From Leifsonia sp. Root112D2 (lineage in GTDB: Bacteria; Actinomycetota; Actinomycetes; Actinomycetales; Microbacteriaceae): a stretch of 64,000 nucleotides of DNA. A model generated the notes under the pieces. It had not been told where the DNA came from. It did no database searches and was given only the letters and a program-made list of their open reading frames with translations. Positions within the stretch are counted from its first letter, which is position 1. Each line of letters opens with the position of its first letter. This document shows, piece by piece, positions 18,747 to 28,010 of the stretch. The translations under genes were made by a program, and so were the position numbers. The stretch lies in the NCBI RefSeq assembly GCF_001424905.1, contig NZ_LMCU01000001.1, positions 1,481,480-1,545,479 on the forward strand, written 5' to 3'.

Positions 18747-18823
18747 GCGCCGTAAGGTGTGAACGAGGCGTGCCCGAGGCGTGACCAACGCCGCACGTGT
18801 GACCAGCACCGTCAGGAGATAGC

Positions 18824-19519
18824 GTGACCGACCCGACTGCACAGACGCCACCGCCCGGCTGGTACGACGACCCCGCTGGATCATCGCAGCTGCGCTGGTG
18901 GGACGGCACGCAGTGGACACAGCATCTGCGTGCGAGGGCGGATGCTGCTGCACCCGTCACCGGGACGTCCACCGCAACAACACCGCTCGCATCCGCTGCG
19001 CCCGCTTATGCCTCGGGGGTCGTGCCGCCCGTTGCGCCTTCGAAGGTGGCCGCCGGAACTCCGGTCTACACCGGCTTCATCTGGGCGATCGTGCTGCTGC
19101 CCGTACTCTCGATCATCGCCCTGGGCTTCTTCGACATCCGTGGCTACATGCTGCGGTCGATACAGCTCGACGGCCAGGCTTCGTCGTCGATGGCCGGCAT
19201 GTCGATGCTGTTCGATCCGATGTACCTGCTCATCATGGTGCTGGGCTGGGCGGTCTACGCCGGTACCGTGGTGCTTGCCTACTTCGATTGGCGTGCCCTC
19301 ACTCGCGCCGGATTCGTGGCGCCGTTCCACTGGGCCTGGTCGTTCCTCAGCGCAACGGTGTACGTGATCGGCCGCTCGGTCATCGTGCGCCGACGCGCCG
19401 GTCATGGCCTCGCGCCGATCTGGGTGCTCATCGGCGTGGTGATACTTGGCGTCATCGTCGCAGGGGTGAAGGTGGCCGACGCCATCGCGGGTATCGTCGC
19501 CACTCTTCCGAGGTACTGA
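18824..19519 (+). CDS. DUF2510 domain membrane protein
   Basis: The 231-residue protein starts with the DUF2510 motif P-P-G-W-Y-D-D-P-A-G, then L-R-W-W-D-G-T-Q-W-T (residues 10-37), a short Trp-rich module found at the N-terminus of many actinobacterial membrane proteins. A low-complexity Ala/Thr/Pro linker follows, and then four transmembrane helices (about 85-105, 128-150, 160-185, 200-225). The GTG start is preceded by an AGGAGA site. The exact role is unknown. Confidence 0.85.
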   Translation: MTDPTAQTPPPGWYDDPAGSSQLRWWDGTQWTQHLRARADAAAPVTGTSTATTPLASAAPAYASGVVPPVAPSKVAAGTPVYTGFIWAIVLLPVLSIIALGFFDIRGYMLRSIQLDGQASSSMAGMSMLFDPMYLLIMVLGWAVYAGTVVLAYFDWRALTRAGFVAPFHWAWSFLSATVYVIGRSVIVRRRAGHGLAPIWVLIGVVILGVIVAGVKVADAIAGIVATLPRY

Positions 19520-19663
19520 CACGCGACGCTTGCAAGCTCGCCGCGCATAACTCATGCAGATTTGCGCGACGCTCCACCGCATCCGCGTATCTGCGGAGAG
19601 GCCCGCCGCACGAGGCAGATTCTGCAGGAGTTGTGAACGCAGCGGCGGCGATACAGTCGTTAC

Positions 19664-20488
19664 ATGAGCGATGACGGCAGGCTCTCTGACGGAAGTCTCT
19701 CTGACGGCAGGCTCTCCAAGGTTGGGCGCACCGCGTTTGCGGTGGCGCTGGCACGTGCGATCGAGAGCGAACGCGACGATGCCTGGTTCGTCGACCCTCT
19801 GGCCAGGCAGGTCGCGCCGTTCGTCTCGGTCGAGTCGATGGACAAGCTCAGCCCCGGCCTGGTCGCCTGGATGGCCGTGCGCACGCGCTTTCTCGACGAG
19901 CTCATGCTGGGGGCGGCCGGGCGCGGCATCCGCCAGTTCGTCACGGTGGGCGCCGGTCTCGACGCCCGCGCGTTCCGGCTGGCGCTGCCCGCCGACTCCA
20001 CCGTCTTCGAGGTGGACAGGGCGGATGTCTTCACCCAGAAACGCGCGCTGGTGCTCTCCGCGGAGCTCGCGCCGGTGGGCAGCCGTCGGGAGATCGTCGC
20101 GGATGTACTCGATCCCGCGTGGACTGCGGCGCTCGAAACGAGCGGGTGGCAGCGCGGCGAGCCGACGCTGTGGCTGCTCGAGGGCTTCCTGATCTACTTC
20201 GACGAGCGGGCTCGCACGCGTCTGCTCACAACGCTGGCCGAATCATCGGCCGCGGGAAGCGAGCTCGGGTCGACGGTGGATGCGCGCGCGGGGGCGAAGC
20301 GGCATCCGCTCTGGCATTCGTTCGAGGGCGTCGACCTCGGCCGGTGGTTCGCCGAATGCGGGTGGGAGGCCACGCTGACGACGATGCGGCAGGCATCGGC
20401 CGGCTACGGTCGCCCTGTGCCGCCGGGGCGCGGCGAGACCCCGACCCTTGTCGCAGCCCGCCTTGCCCCGGTGGTTGACCACCGGTAG
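19664..20488 (+). CDS. Class I SAM-dependent methyltransferase, TIGR00027/LCMT-like
   Basis: The 274-residue protein carries the leucine-carboxyl-methyltransferase-like pattern: R-T-A-F-A-V-A-L-A-R-A near residue 22, Q-F-V-T-V-G-A-G-L-D-A-R-A-F near residue 90 for SAM binding, and F-E-V-D-R-A-D-V and W-L-L-E-G-F-L-I-Y-F further on. The substrate is unknown; related mycobacterial enzymes are O-methyltransferases. The N-terminus has a short repeat (D-G-R-L-S, D-G-S-L-S, D-G-R-L-S) encoded by a 15-base tandem repeat and is probably flexible. Confidence 0.85.
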   Translation: MSDDGRLSDGSLSDGRLSKVGRTAFAVALARAIESERDDAWFVDPLARQVAPFVSVESMDKLSPGLVAWMAVRTRFLDELMLGAAGRGIRQFVTVGAGLDARAFRLALPADSTVFEVDRADVFTQKRALVLSAELAPVGSRREIVADVLDPAWTAALETSGWQRGEPTLWLLEGFLIYFDERARTRLLTTLAESSAAGSELGSTVDARAGAKRHPLWHSFEGVDLGRWFAECGWEATLTTMRQASAGYGRPVPPGRGETPTLVAARLAPVVDHR

Positions 20489-20503
20489 GCACGACGCAAA
20501 ACC

Positions 20504-20535
20504 TCGTACCCTCGTACCCTCGTACCCTCGTGCCG
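20504..20535. repeat. 8-bp tandem repeat
   Basis: Three perfect copies of TCGTACCC and one diverged copy (TCGTGCCG) lie between the convergent methyltransferase and radA genes. Copy number may vary between strains by slippage. Confidence 0.85.
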
Positions 20536-20552
20536 TCGACCGCAGACTCGCA

Positions 20553-20597
20553 AGTCGCGAGCCTAAAAGTCGCCAGCCTAAACGTCGCCAGCCTAGA
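20553..20597. repeat. 15-bp tandem repeat reaching into the radA stop codon
   Basis: Three 15-base units (20553-20567, 20568-20582, 20583-20597) differ by only a few bases. The last unit contains the radA stop codon (20593-20595). The others repeat the stop in frame, so radA is followed by two more TAG codons at five-codon spacing. Confidence 0.85.
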
Positions 20598-21948
20598 AGT
20601 CGGGAATGCCGCGTTCGTCGTCGGCGCGCGCGAATGCGGTGACCATCGCCTCACGGATGTGCGCCGAGCGGTCGTCGATGCGGGTGCGAAAGCCCAGGCG
20701 GCTGGCTTCGCTCGCGCGCTGTTTGCCGCTGGAAACGGGCCGGATCTCCCCGGCCAGGCTGATCTCGCCGAACGCCACCGTGGTGTGCGCGATGGTCTCG
20801 CCCTTGGCAGCGGATGCGATGGCCAACGCTATCGCGAGATCCGCGCCGGGCTCGGTGAGGCGCACGCCACCCACGGTGGAGACGTAGACATCCTTGTCGC
20901 TGAGTTTGGTGCCGGCGCGCGACTCGAGCACGGCAAGCAGCATGGCCACGCGCGAGGAGTCGACTCCGTTGGTCACGCGCCGCGGATTGGGGGCGCTGGT
21001 GGGGAGCACGAGCGCCTGCACCTCGACGGGCAGCGGCCGGCGCCCCTCCATGGCCACCGTGATGCAGGTGCCCGAGACGGGCGTGCCGCCGCGGCTCAGG
21101 AACAGCCCGCTCGGGTCGGCGACCTCGGCGATGCCATCACCCGTCATTTCGAAGCAGCCGACTTCGTCGGTGGGCCCGAAGCGGTTCTTGAGCGCGCGCA
21201 CGAAGCGCAGGCTCGTCTGCCGGTCACCCTCGAACTGGCACACGACATCGACAAGATGCTCGAGCAGGCGCGGGCCCGCGATGGAGCCGTCTTTGGTGAC
21301 ATGGCCAACGAGCAGCACGGGCAGGTTGCGCTCCTTGGCCACGCGAATGAGAGTGGATGCGACCTCCCGCACCTGGCTGGGCTGGCCCGCCAGCCCCTCC
21401 GAGAGGGAACTCGAGACGGTCTGCACCGAGTCGACGATGACGAGCTGCGGCTTGGTGGCATCGATCTGCGCGAGGATCGTGGCCAGATCTGTCTCGGCCG
21501 CGAGAAACAGATTGTCGTGCAGCGCCCCCGTACGCTCGGCGCGCATGTGCACCTGGCTCACCGATTCCTCGGCGCTCACATACAGCACGCGCGACTTGGC
21601 CGCCGCGGCCTTCGAGGCCACCTCAAGCAGCAGGGTCGACTTGCCTACGCCCGGTTCGCCCGAGAGCAGAATGGCCGCACCCGGCACGATGCCTCCGCCC
21701 AGCACCCGATCGAATTCGTCGATGCCGCTGGGCCAGTGGGTGACGGCATCCGCAGTGGTGAATGAGGTGATGGGGCGCGCGGCCCGGGATTCTTCAAGGC
21801 GTACCGGCTTGAGCGCACGCAGGATGCCGGTGCTCGCGCCGTTCTCCACCACGGTGCCCCACTCCTGGCACTCGCCGCAGCGGCCGGCCCACTTGGGGGT
21901 TGTCCAGCCACACTCAGTGCACCGGTAGTTGGTCTGGGCCTTGGCCAC
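20593..21948 (-). CDS. radA: DNA repair protein RadA
   Basis: RadA is a RecA-related helicase that promotes branch migration during recombinational repair. The 451-residue protein has an N-terminal C4 zinc finger (C-T-E-C-G-W and C-G-E-C-Q-E, residues 10-30) and Walker A G-E-P-G-V-G-K-S-T near residue 100. It also has the RadA-specific K-N-R-F-G-P-T motif near residue 260 and a C-terminal Lon-protease-like domain. All features are intact. It converges on the methyltransferase gene. The disA gene that often follows radA is not here. Confidence 0.96.
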   Translation of the reverse strand: MAKAQTNYRCTECGWTTPKWAGRCGECQEWGTVVENGASTGILRALKPVRLEESRAARPITSFTTADAVTHWPSGIDEFDRVLGGGIVPGAAILLSGEPGVGKSTLLLEVASKAAAAKSRVLYVSAEESVSQVHMRAERTGALHDNLFLAAETDLATILAQIDATKPQLVIVDSVQTVSSSLSEGLAGQPSQVREVASTLIRVAKERNLPVLLVGHVTKDGSIAGPRLLEHLVDVVCQFEGDRQTSLRFVRALKNRFGPTDEVGCFEMTGDGIAEVADPSGLFLSRGGTPVSGTCITVAMEGRRPLPVEVQALVLPTSAPNPRRVTNGVDSSRVAMLLAVLESRAGTKLSDKDVYVSTVGGVRLTEPGADLAIALAIASAAKGETIAHTTVAFGEISLAGEIRPVSSGKQRASEASRLGFRTRIDDRSAHIREAMVTAFARADDERGIPDF

Positions 21949-22004
21949 GCACGCCTCCTCGATCTCTACTCACTGTAAGCGAGGCCACCGACAGCGGCGG
22001 ATCG

Positions 22005-24080
22005 CTACACGGTCGCGGCGTCAGACTCCTCGGTCGATGTGATCGCGTCGGCTTCTGCTGCCGCGATGCCCTGTTCCTGCTCCAGTTCTGCGTCGATATC
22101 CGTCGCAGCCTGCTCGAACTGTGAGTTGTACAGGCGCCAGTACGCACCGCGCGCGGCGATCAGTTGCTCGTGCGCGCCCTGTTCCACGATGTCGCCGTGC
22201 TCCATCACCAGAATGAGGTCGGCATCGCGGATGGTGGAGAGACGGTGCGCAATAACGAACGAGGTACGCCCCGACCGCAGCGCCGCCATCGCATTCTGCA
22301 GGAGCAGCTCCGTTCGAGTGTCGACCGACGAGGTGGCCTCGTCAAGAATCAGCACGCTCGGGCGCGCCACGAACGCACGGGCGATGGTGATGAGCTGCTT
22401 CTCACCCGCCGAGACGTTGGAGGCATCCTCATCGAGCAGGCTGTCGTAGCCGTCGGGCAGTGAGTGCACGAAGCGGTCGACGTAGGTGGCCTTGGCCGCC
22501 TCGAGAACCTCGTCGTCGCTCGCATCCTGCCGGCCATAGCGGATGTTCTCGCGAATCGTTCCGGCGAACAGCCACGGGTCCTGCAGAACCATGCCGGTGC
22601 GCGAGCGCACATCGTGCCTGCGCAGATCGGCGATGCTTTGCCCGTTGAGCAGAATGCGTCCGCTGTTCAGCTCGTAGAAGCGCATGATGAGGTTCACGAG
22701 TGTGGTCTTGCCCGCGCCCGTCGGCCCCACTATCGCCACCGTCTGCCCCGGCTCCACAGAGAAGCTGAGGCCCCGAATGAGCGGGCGGTCGGGAGTGTAC
22801 GAGAACGCGACATCCTCGAACACAATGGTGCCGTCGCCGTCTACGGGGGTGGCAGCGTCCGTCGCATCCGGCTCCTGCTCGTCGGTGTCGAGCAGATCGA
22901 AGACGCGCTCCGCGGATGCTGTGCCCGACTGCACGACCGCCGCCATTCCGCCAAGCTCCGAGAGGGGTTGGGTGAACTGCTGCGAGTACTGGATGAACGC
23001 CTGCACGTCGCCGAGACGCACCTGACCGCTCGCGACCATGAGCCCGCCGAGCACGGCGATGCCCACATACGTGAGGTTTCCGATGAACATCATGCCGGGC
23101 ATGATGATGCCGGAGAGAAACTGCGCCTTGAAGGAGGCCTGGAAGAGCTCCTGGTTCTCGGCCTTGAACTTGCTGAGCGCGTCCTGCTCGCGACCGAAAA
23201 CCTTGACGAGTGCGTGACCGGAGAACGATTCCTCGACGCGGGCGTTGAGCCGCCCCACCTTGCGCCACTGAATGCCGAAAGCCTTCTGCGACTTAGGCCC
23301 GATGATGCCGAAGATCACGGCCATGAGCGGCAGGCTCACGAGCGCGACGAGGGCGAGTTGCCACGAGATCGAGAACATCATGATGAGCACGCCCACCACG
23401 GTGAGCACACTCGTCACGGCCGACGAGAGCGACTGCTGCATCGTCTGCGTGATGTTGTCGATGTCGTTGGTGACCCGGGAGATGAGCTCGCCGCGCTGCA
23501 CCTTGTCGAAGTAGCTGAGCGGAAGCCGGTTGATCTTGGTCTCGACATCTTCACGCAGCTTGAACATGGTGGTCATCATGATCACGTTGATCACGTAGCC
23601 CTGCACCCAGCTGAGAATGGATGCCACGAAGTAGAGCGCGAGCACCAGGATGAGCACCTGGGTGAGGCGCACGAAGTCGACGCCCTGGCCCGGGGTAATC
23701 TGCATGGCCGAGACGATATTGGCGAGGTCCCCCTGACCGGATGCGCGCAGCTGCGCGACGGCTTGCGCCTGCGTGAGGCCAGCGGTGAGATTTCTCGAGA
23801 TGACGCCCTCGAAGATGATGTTGGTCGCCTCGCCGAGCACCTTGGGCGCGATGACGGAGAGCACAACTCCTATCGCGCCGAGGAGCGAGACGAAGGTGAA
23901 AGCGACGGCATGCGGCTTCAGCAGGCCGAGCAGCCGGCCGAAGCTCTTGCCGAAGTTGCGGGCCTTGCCCGGCTTGACGCTCGACCAGTCGTCGGCGCCG
24001 AGACGGGCCTGCTCGGCAAGCTCGAGTTCGAGCTGTTCCTCTTCGGAGAGCGGGGCAGGGGTCGAGGTGTTCGTGCTCAT
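22005..24080 (-). CDS. ABC exporter half-transporter, ATPase-permease fusion (subunit B)
   Basis: This 691-residue type IV ABC exporter has a cytoplasmic N-terminus, six transmembrane helices (about residues 60-370) and a nucleotide-binding domain. The domain has Walker A G-P-T-G-A-G-K-T-T, signature V-S-A-G-E-K-Q and Walker B V-L-I-L-D-E-A-T-S. The catalytic glutamate is present. The C-terminal 50 residues are acidic. Its start overlaps the stop of the partner gene (ATGA), so the two form a heterodimer like BmrCD/SmdAB-type multidrug exporters. The substrate is unknown. Confidence 0.92.
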   Translation of the reverse strand: MSTNTSTPAPLSEEEQLELELAEQARLGADDWSSVKPGKARNFGKSFGRLLGLLKPHAVAFTFVSLLGAIGVVLSVIAPKVLGEATNIIFEGVISRNLTAGLTQAQAVAQLRASGQGDLANIVSAMQITPGQGVDFVRLTQVLILVLALYFVASILSWVQGYVINVIMMTTMFKLREDVETKINRLPLSYFDKVQRGELISRVTNDIDNITQTMQQSLSSAVTSVLTVVGVLIMMFSISWQLALVALVSLPLMAVIFGIIGPKSQKAFGIQWRKVGRLNARVEESFSGHALVKVFGREQDALSKFKAENQELFQASFKAQFLSGIIMPGMMFIGNLTYVGIAVLGGLMVASGQVRLGDVQAFIQYSQQFTQPLSELGGMAAVVQSGTASAERVFDLLDTDEQEPDATDAATPVDGDGTIVFEDVAFSYTPDRPLIRGLSFSVEPGQTVAIVGPTGAGKTTLVNLIMRFYELNSGRILLNGQSIADLRRHDVRSRTGMVLQDPWLFAGTIRENIRYGRQDASDDEVLEAAKATYVDRFVHSLPDGYDSLLDEDASNVSAGEKQLITIARAFVARPSVLILDEATSSVDTRTELLLQNAMAALRSGRTSFVIAHRLSTIRDADLILVMEHGDIVEQGAHEQLIAARGAYWRLYNSQFEQAATDIDAELEQEQGIAAAEADAITSTEESDAATV

Positions 24081-25810
24081 GACTGGGCCTCCACGCCGAG
24101 CTGGGATTCGACAATTTCGCGGTAGGTCTTGCAGGTCTCGAGGAGTTCCTCGTGCGTGCCGAGGCCCACCATGCGGCCGTCGTCGAGCACGACGATGCGG
24201 TCGGCGTCGACGATGGTCGAGACGCGCTGGGCGACCACGATCTTGGTCACCTCGGGAAGTTCGCGCCAGAGCGCCTGCCGCAGTCGGGCATCCGTGGTGA
24301 GGTCGAGCGCAGAGAACGAGTCGTCGAAGACGAGAACCCTGGGCCTGTGCACGATGGCTCGCGCGATGGCGAGGCGCTGGCGCTGGCCGCCGGAGACGTT
24401 GGTGCCGCCCTGGGAGATTCGAGCGTCGAGACCGCCCTCCATCTCTGCAACGAAGTCACGGCCCTGCGCGATTTCAAGCGCATTCCAGAGCTCCTCATCG
24501 GTCGCGCTCTCCCTGCCGAAACGCAGATTGGATGCGACGGTGCCTGTAAAGAGGAACGGTCGCTGCGGAACGAGCCCGATGCCGTTCCACAGGGCATCAA
24601 GGTCGGCGTGGCGCACATCGACCCCGCCGACGAGCGCGCTCCCACCCGTCACGTCGAAGAGACGAGGAATGAGCGAGACGAGCGTGGTCTTGCCCGCGCC
24701 GGTGGAGCCGACGACGGCAACGGTCTCGCCGGGAGCGGCCGTGAAGGTCACCCCGCCCAGCACCGGATGCTCGGCGCCCGGGTAGGTGAAGCTCGCGTCG
24801 CGGAACTCGACGGTGCCGGGCGTCGGAAACTCGGTGACCGCATCCGTGGGCCGGGTCAGTGTCGACTCGCTCGCGAGCACCTCGCTGATGCGCTCGGCGC
24901 TGACGGCGGCGCGCGGAATCATCATGGTCATGAAGCTCGCCATGAGCACGCCCATGAGAATCTGCATGATGTACGCCATGAACGCGAACAGGGTACCGAC
25001 CTGGATGTCGCCGTTATCGATGCGAATGCCACCGAACCAGATCACGCCGACGACGGTGACGTTGAGCACGAGCATCGCGAGCGGAAAGAGCAGCACGAAC
25101 AATTCGCCGACCTTGCGGCCGATCATCATGATGTCGTGGTTGGCGCCCTCGAAGCGTTTGGCCTCGATGTCTTCACGCACGAAGGCGCGCACCACTCGGA
25201 TGCCGGTGAGCTGCTCGCGCATGATGCGGTTCACGGCGTCGAGCTTGGTCTGGTAGCTGCGGAACAGCGGCACCATGCGCCCGATGATGAGTACGGCGAT
25301 GATGAGCAGCGTGGGCACGGCCACCGCGATGAGCCAGCTGAGACCGATATCTTGCCGCAGCGCCATGATGATGCCGCCGATCGCCAGCAGCGGCGCGGTG
25401 ACCAGCATGGTGGCGCCCATCATCGCGAGCATCTGTACCTGCTGCACGTCGTTGGTGTTGCGGGTGATCAGGGAGCCGGGCCCGAACTGCGAAACCTCAC
25501 GCTCGGAGAACGCGCTGACGCGCTCGAACACACCATCGCGGATGTCGCGGCCCATCAGCATGGCGGCCCTGGCAGCGAAGAAGGTGGCGATGATCGAGCA
25601 GGTGATCTGGCCAAGCGAGATGACGAGCATCAGCACGCCAGTCGACCAGATGTAGTTGGTGTCGCCCTTGGACACGCCCTTGTTGATGATGTCGGCGTTG
25701 AGGCTCGGCAGGTAGAGGGAGGCCATGGCTGACGCGAACTGGAACAGCAGAACGGCCGCGAGCAGCCAGCGATACGGCTTCAGGTAGCGCAGGAGGAGTC
25801 TTCCAAGCAT
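24077..25810 (-). CDS. ABC exporter half-transporter, ATPase-permease fusion (subunit A)
   Basis: This is a 577-residue ABC exporter half. Six helices lie in the first 310 residues, then Walker A G-S-T-G-A-G-K-T-T, signature N-V-S-G-G-Q-R-Q and Walker B V-L-V-F-D-D-S-F-S. The catalytic Glu after Walker B is Asp, so this half contributes a degenerate site, as is usual in heterodimeric exporters. The start is ATG 25810, with AAGGA upstream. In-frame codons to 26008 extend into the promoter region and are ignored. It is the first gene of the pair. Confidence 0.92.
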   Translation of the reverse strand: MLGRLLLRYLKPYRWLLAAVLLFQFASAMASLYLPSLNADIINKGVSKGDTNYIWSTGVLMLVISLGQITCSIIATFFAARAAMLMGRDIRDGVFERVSAFSEREVSQFGPGSLITRNTNDVQQVQMLAMMGATMLVTAPLLAIGGIIMALRQDIGLSWLIAVAVPTLLIIAVLIIGRMVPLFRSYQTKLDAVNRIMREQLTGIRVVRAFVREDIEAKRFEGANHDIMMIGRKVGELFVLLFPLAMLVLNVTVVGVIWFGGIRIDNGDIQVGTLFAFMAYIMQILMGVLMASFMTMMIPRAAVSAERISEVLASESTLTRPTDAVTEFPTPGTVEFRDASFTYPGAEHPVLGGVTFTAAPGETVAVVGSTGAGKTTLVSLIPRLFDVTGGSALVGGVDVRHADLDALWNGIGLVPQRPFLFTGTVASNLRFGRESATDEELWNALEIAQGRDFVAEMEGGLDARISQGGTNVSGGQRQRLAIARAIVHRPRVLVFDDSFSALDLTTDARLRQALWRELPEVTKIVVAQRVSTIVDADRIVVLDDGRMVGLGTHEELLETCKTYREIVESQLGVEAQS

Positions 25811-26093
25811 GGGAGTCCTTCGAGGTGTGTGATGGCCCGGTTTGCGGTGCTGACCGGAGCCGGAGGGCGACGATGGTGAAGTTGTGAGGCTGGTGACGTG
25901 TGCTACCGGCTCAGCGTATGACGCACGTGCGACATTCCTGCCGGGACGGAGCCCTGCCGGAACGGAGAAAAGAGCGCCTTCTCGTCCCCGATGCGATCTG
26001 CGCAGCATTAGAGCATGTCACTTGCCCGGCCCGAGGTCAAGCATTCGGCCACAAGTCCGTGCGGGTTTCGAAGGGCGAGAGCACACTGGGCCC

Positions 26094-27032
26094 ATGTCCA
26101 ACTTTCAGTTCACGCTGCATTCCGGACGAAGGATCGGCATCACGGCGATGGGGGAGCCGGCGGCCTCCCGGGTTCTGGTGTTGTGTCATCCGGCGCCCGG
26201 TTCGTCGCATTTCGACCCCGACCCGATTGCGTCCATGCACCGCGATGAGCACATTATTGCCATCGACAGGCCGGGCTATGGATCATCGGATCCCCTGCCC
26301 GCGGGCCAGTGGCCGAGCGTTGCGGGGGCTGCCGACGACATCGCCGAATACCTGCGTTCCTCGGAGAACTCTGCGCATGCCATCGACGCGCACCAACTCG
26401 ACAGCGTGGGGGTCGCGGGCTGGTCGGCCGGCGGCCGGGTGGCGCTCGCGCTGGCCGCGCGGCATCCGGATATCGTCGACCGCGTCGCCGTCATCGGCAC
26501 GCCGGCGCCCCACGAGGAGGTGTCGTGGATCGCGCCCGAGTTCGTCGAGCTGAGCGCGCATCTGGCCACGCTGTCTGCGCAGGATGCCGTCGAGCAACTC
26601 AGCGAGACGTTCAGCACCCGGATGTCGGCGCAGATGCCGTCGGAGGATCCCGAGAAGCCGGTGCCACTCGTCGGACTCGGGGCGACGGATGCCGACGCTG
26701 GCGTACTCGAGATGCCCGGCGCTCGGGATCGGCTCGAGGTGATGGTGCGCGACGCGTTCCGGCAGGGCCCGATCGGTGTCGTGACGGATATTCTTGCGTA
26801 CGCCGCCCAGCCGTGGGGCTTCGATCTGAGCGACGTGGCGTCGAAGGTGCTGCTGCTTTACGGGGAGGCCGATGAGAGCGTTCCGCCTCGCCACGGCGAG
26901 TGGTACGCGGGGCATCTGGCCGATGCGCAGGTGGAGACGGTGCCGAATGCCGGGCACCTGCTCATTGTGCCGATGTGGGCGCGGGTGCTCTCTCATCTGG
27001 CGGCCGGATCGACATGGACGTCGATGCCCTGA
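26094..27032 (+). CDS. Alpha/beta hydrolase
   Basis: The 312-residue hydrolase has the oxyanion-hole segment C-H-P-A-P-G-S-S near residue 26, D-R-P-G-Y-G-S-S near residue 60, and the nucleophile elbow G-W-S-A-G-G near residue 113 (Ser nucleophile). The acid G-E-A-D-E-S lies near residue 260 and the catalytic His in N-A-G-H-L near residue 288. The substrate is not predictable. I use ATG 26094; upstream in-frame codons are probably noncoding. Its 3' end overlaps the SGNH gene on the other strand by 71 bases. Confidence 0.88.
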   Translation: MSNFQFTLHSGRRIGITAMGEPAASRVLVLCHPAPGSSHFDPDPIASMHRDEHIIAIDRPGYGSSDPLPAGQWPSVAGAADDIAEYLRSSENSAHAIDAHQLDSVGVAGWSAGGRVALALAARHPDIVDRVAVIGTPAPHEEVSWIAPEFVELSAHLATLSAQDAVEQLSETFSTRMSAQMPSEDPEKPVPLVGLGATDADAGVLEMPGARDRLEVMVRDAFRQGPIGVVTDILAYAAQPWGFDLSDVASKVLLLYGEADESVPPRHGEWYAGHLADAQVETVPNAGHLLIVPMWARVLSHLAAGSTWTSMP

Positions 27033-27783
27033 CGCCTTTTCGCCGAACGACCGACGCGGTCACCGCGGGCAGAAATGCGGATGCCCACACCCGGTAGCCG
27101 CCGTCATTCGGGTGGAACAGATCGATGGCGAACTCGGTGAGGATGCCGCGCAACCCGCGACGCCTGGTCGTCTCATGCAGAGGCACCACCTCAAGACCGT
27201 GCTCGGCGGCCACCTCGCGCACGATGCGGTTGGCCACAGCAACCTTGCGCTCGTTCCAGGGAAGGTAGAAGCACGGCAGGTCGGCGACTATCGCGTGCTT
27301 CGGCAGGGTAGCGAAGACCTCGCGGATGTTCGCCTCGAACAGTGCGGCGTCGAATTCCACGATGTCGTTGGCCCCGATGGCTACCGTCACCAGGTCGGGC
27401 TTGAGCTTGCGAAACTTTGGAAGCTGGTCGGCGACCGCGAGGGCCGTTGTGGCGCCGGAGACGCTGAGATTGACGACGCGCAGGCTCTGGCCGGTGAGTT
27501 CGCGCATCCGCTCAGCGATGAGGCCCACGTAGCTGTGTGCGGGGGTGCTGGCGCCGATGCCCTGTGCGGCGCTGTCGCCGATGGCGACGTAGAGCAGGGA
27601 ACCCTCCTGCTTGGCATAGTCGCGCCACCACTTGGAGTTGACCGGCAGCGTCTCGTTGAGAATCGCGGAGTTGCGCCGCATGCGCTCCTGGGCCGCCCGA
27701 ATGCCGAGGGCGCCCGCGGCACCCACCACGACGGTGCCGGCCAGCGCGACGACCGTGCCGAGTACTCCCCTATTGGTGCCCAC
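26962..27783 (-). CDS. SGNH/GDSL hydrolase, exported
   Basis: The 273-residue protein has an N-terminal signal anchor (residues 7-30). The SGNH blocks are A-I-G-D-S-A-A-Q-G near residue 67 (Ser), N-L-S-V-S-G near 103 (Gly), I-G-A-N-D near 137 (Asn) and F-H-P-N-D-G near 223 (Asp/His). It probably acts outside the membrane as an esterase or lipase on cell-envelope or external esters. The C-terminal tail is extended and overlaps the convergent hydrolase gene by 71 bases, which is unusual and could indicate mutual antisense effects. Confidence 0.88.
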   Translation of the reverse strand: MGTNRGVLGTVVALAGTVVVGAAGALGIRAAQERMRRNSAILNETLPVNSKWWRDYAKQEGSLLYVAIGDSAAQGIGASTPAHSYVGLIAERMRELTGQSLRVVNLSVSGATTALAVADQLPKFRKLKPDLVTVAIGANDIVEFDAALFEANIREVFATLPKHAIVADLPCFYLPWNERKVAVANRIVREVAAEHGLEVVPLHETTRRRGLRGILTEFAIDLFHPNDGGYRVWASAFLPAVTASVVRRKGVRASTSMSIRPPDERAPAPTSAQ

Positions 27784-27870
27784 TGCTCAAACTTTACGCC
27801 GCGCGGTGGTTCTCGCCCGGCGGATGCGGCCGGTTGGTGAATGCAGCCCGGCTCGCGTAAACTCATCCGC

Positions 27871-27960
27871 GGTACCGTGTCCGAGCGGCCGAAGGTGCAA
27901 CTCTCGAAAAGTTGTGTGGGGGAGACTCCACCGTGGGTTCAAATCCCACCGGTACCGCCA
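27871..27960 (+). tRNA. tRNA-Ser(CGA)
   Basis: The 90-base gene folds as a class II tRNA. The acceptor arm is GGTACCG with CGGTACC, the anticodon stem is CAACT/AGTTG, and the loop CTCGAAA gives anticodon CGA at 27905-27907, which reads UCG. The variable arm is long and the T-loop reads GGTTCAAATCC. The 3' CCA is encoded at 27958-27960. The integrase gene starts just past the tRNA end, and this end is the likely attachment site of the element. Confidence 0.95.
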
Positions 27961-27965
27961 CCAGA
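27935..27965. other. Probable attL site at the tRNA-Ser 3' end
   Basis: A tyrosine integrase gene ends 51 bases beyond the tRNA 3' end and points toward it. The sequence to the right is all mobile-element genes. By analogy with other tRNA-targeted elements, the crossover core lies in the T-arm/acceptor segment, which the element restores. I found no second copy in the window, so attR is outside. Exact core limits are inferred. Confidence 0.55.
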
Positions 27966-28009
27966 AACCCCCCTGTATCCCTTATAAACACTGGGATTCA
28001 GGGGGTTTT
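27965..28009. terminator. Bidirectional terminator after tRNA-Ser and integrase
   Basis: Imperfect arms of about 16 bases (AAACCCCCCTGTATCCC and GGGATTCAGGGGGTTT) enclose an 11-base A/T-rich loop. A T-run at 28006-28009 follows on the plus strand, and A-runs give the same on the minus strand. It can end the tRNA transcript and the integrase transcript. Confidence 0.75.
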
Positions 28010-28010
28010 G

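Noticed and set aside
22464..24125. Long plus-strand frame opposite the ABC exporter gene
   Set aside because: It is opposite a gene with all ABC motifs; the composition is the His/Arg/Glu-rich type typical of antisense shadows.
24152..25732. Long plus-strand frame opposite the second ABC exporter gene
   Set aside because: Same reason; the real gene on the minus strand has Walker A, signature and Walker B.
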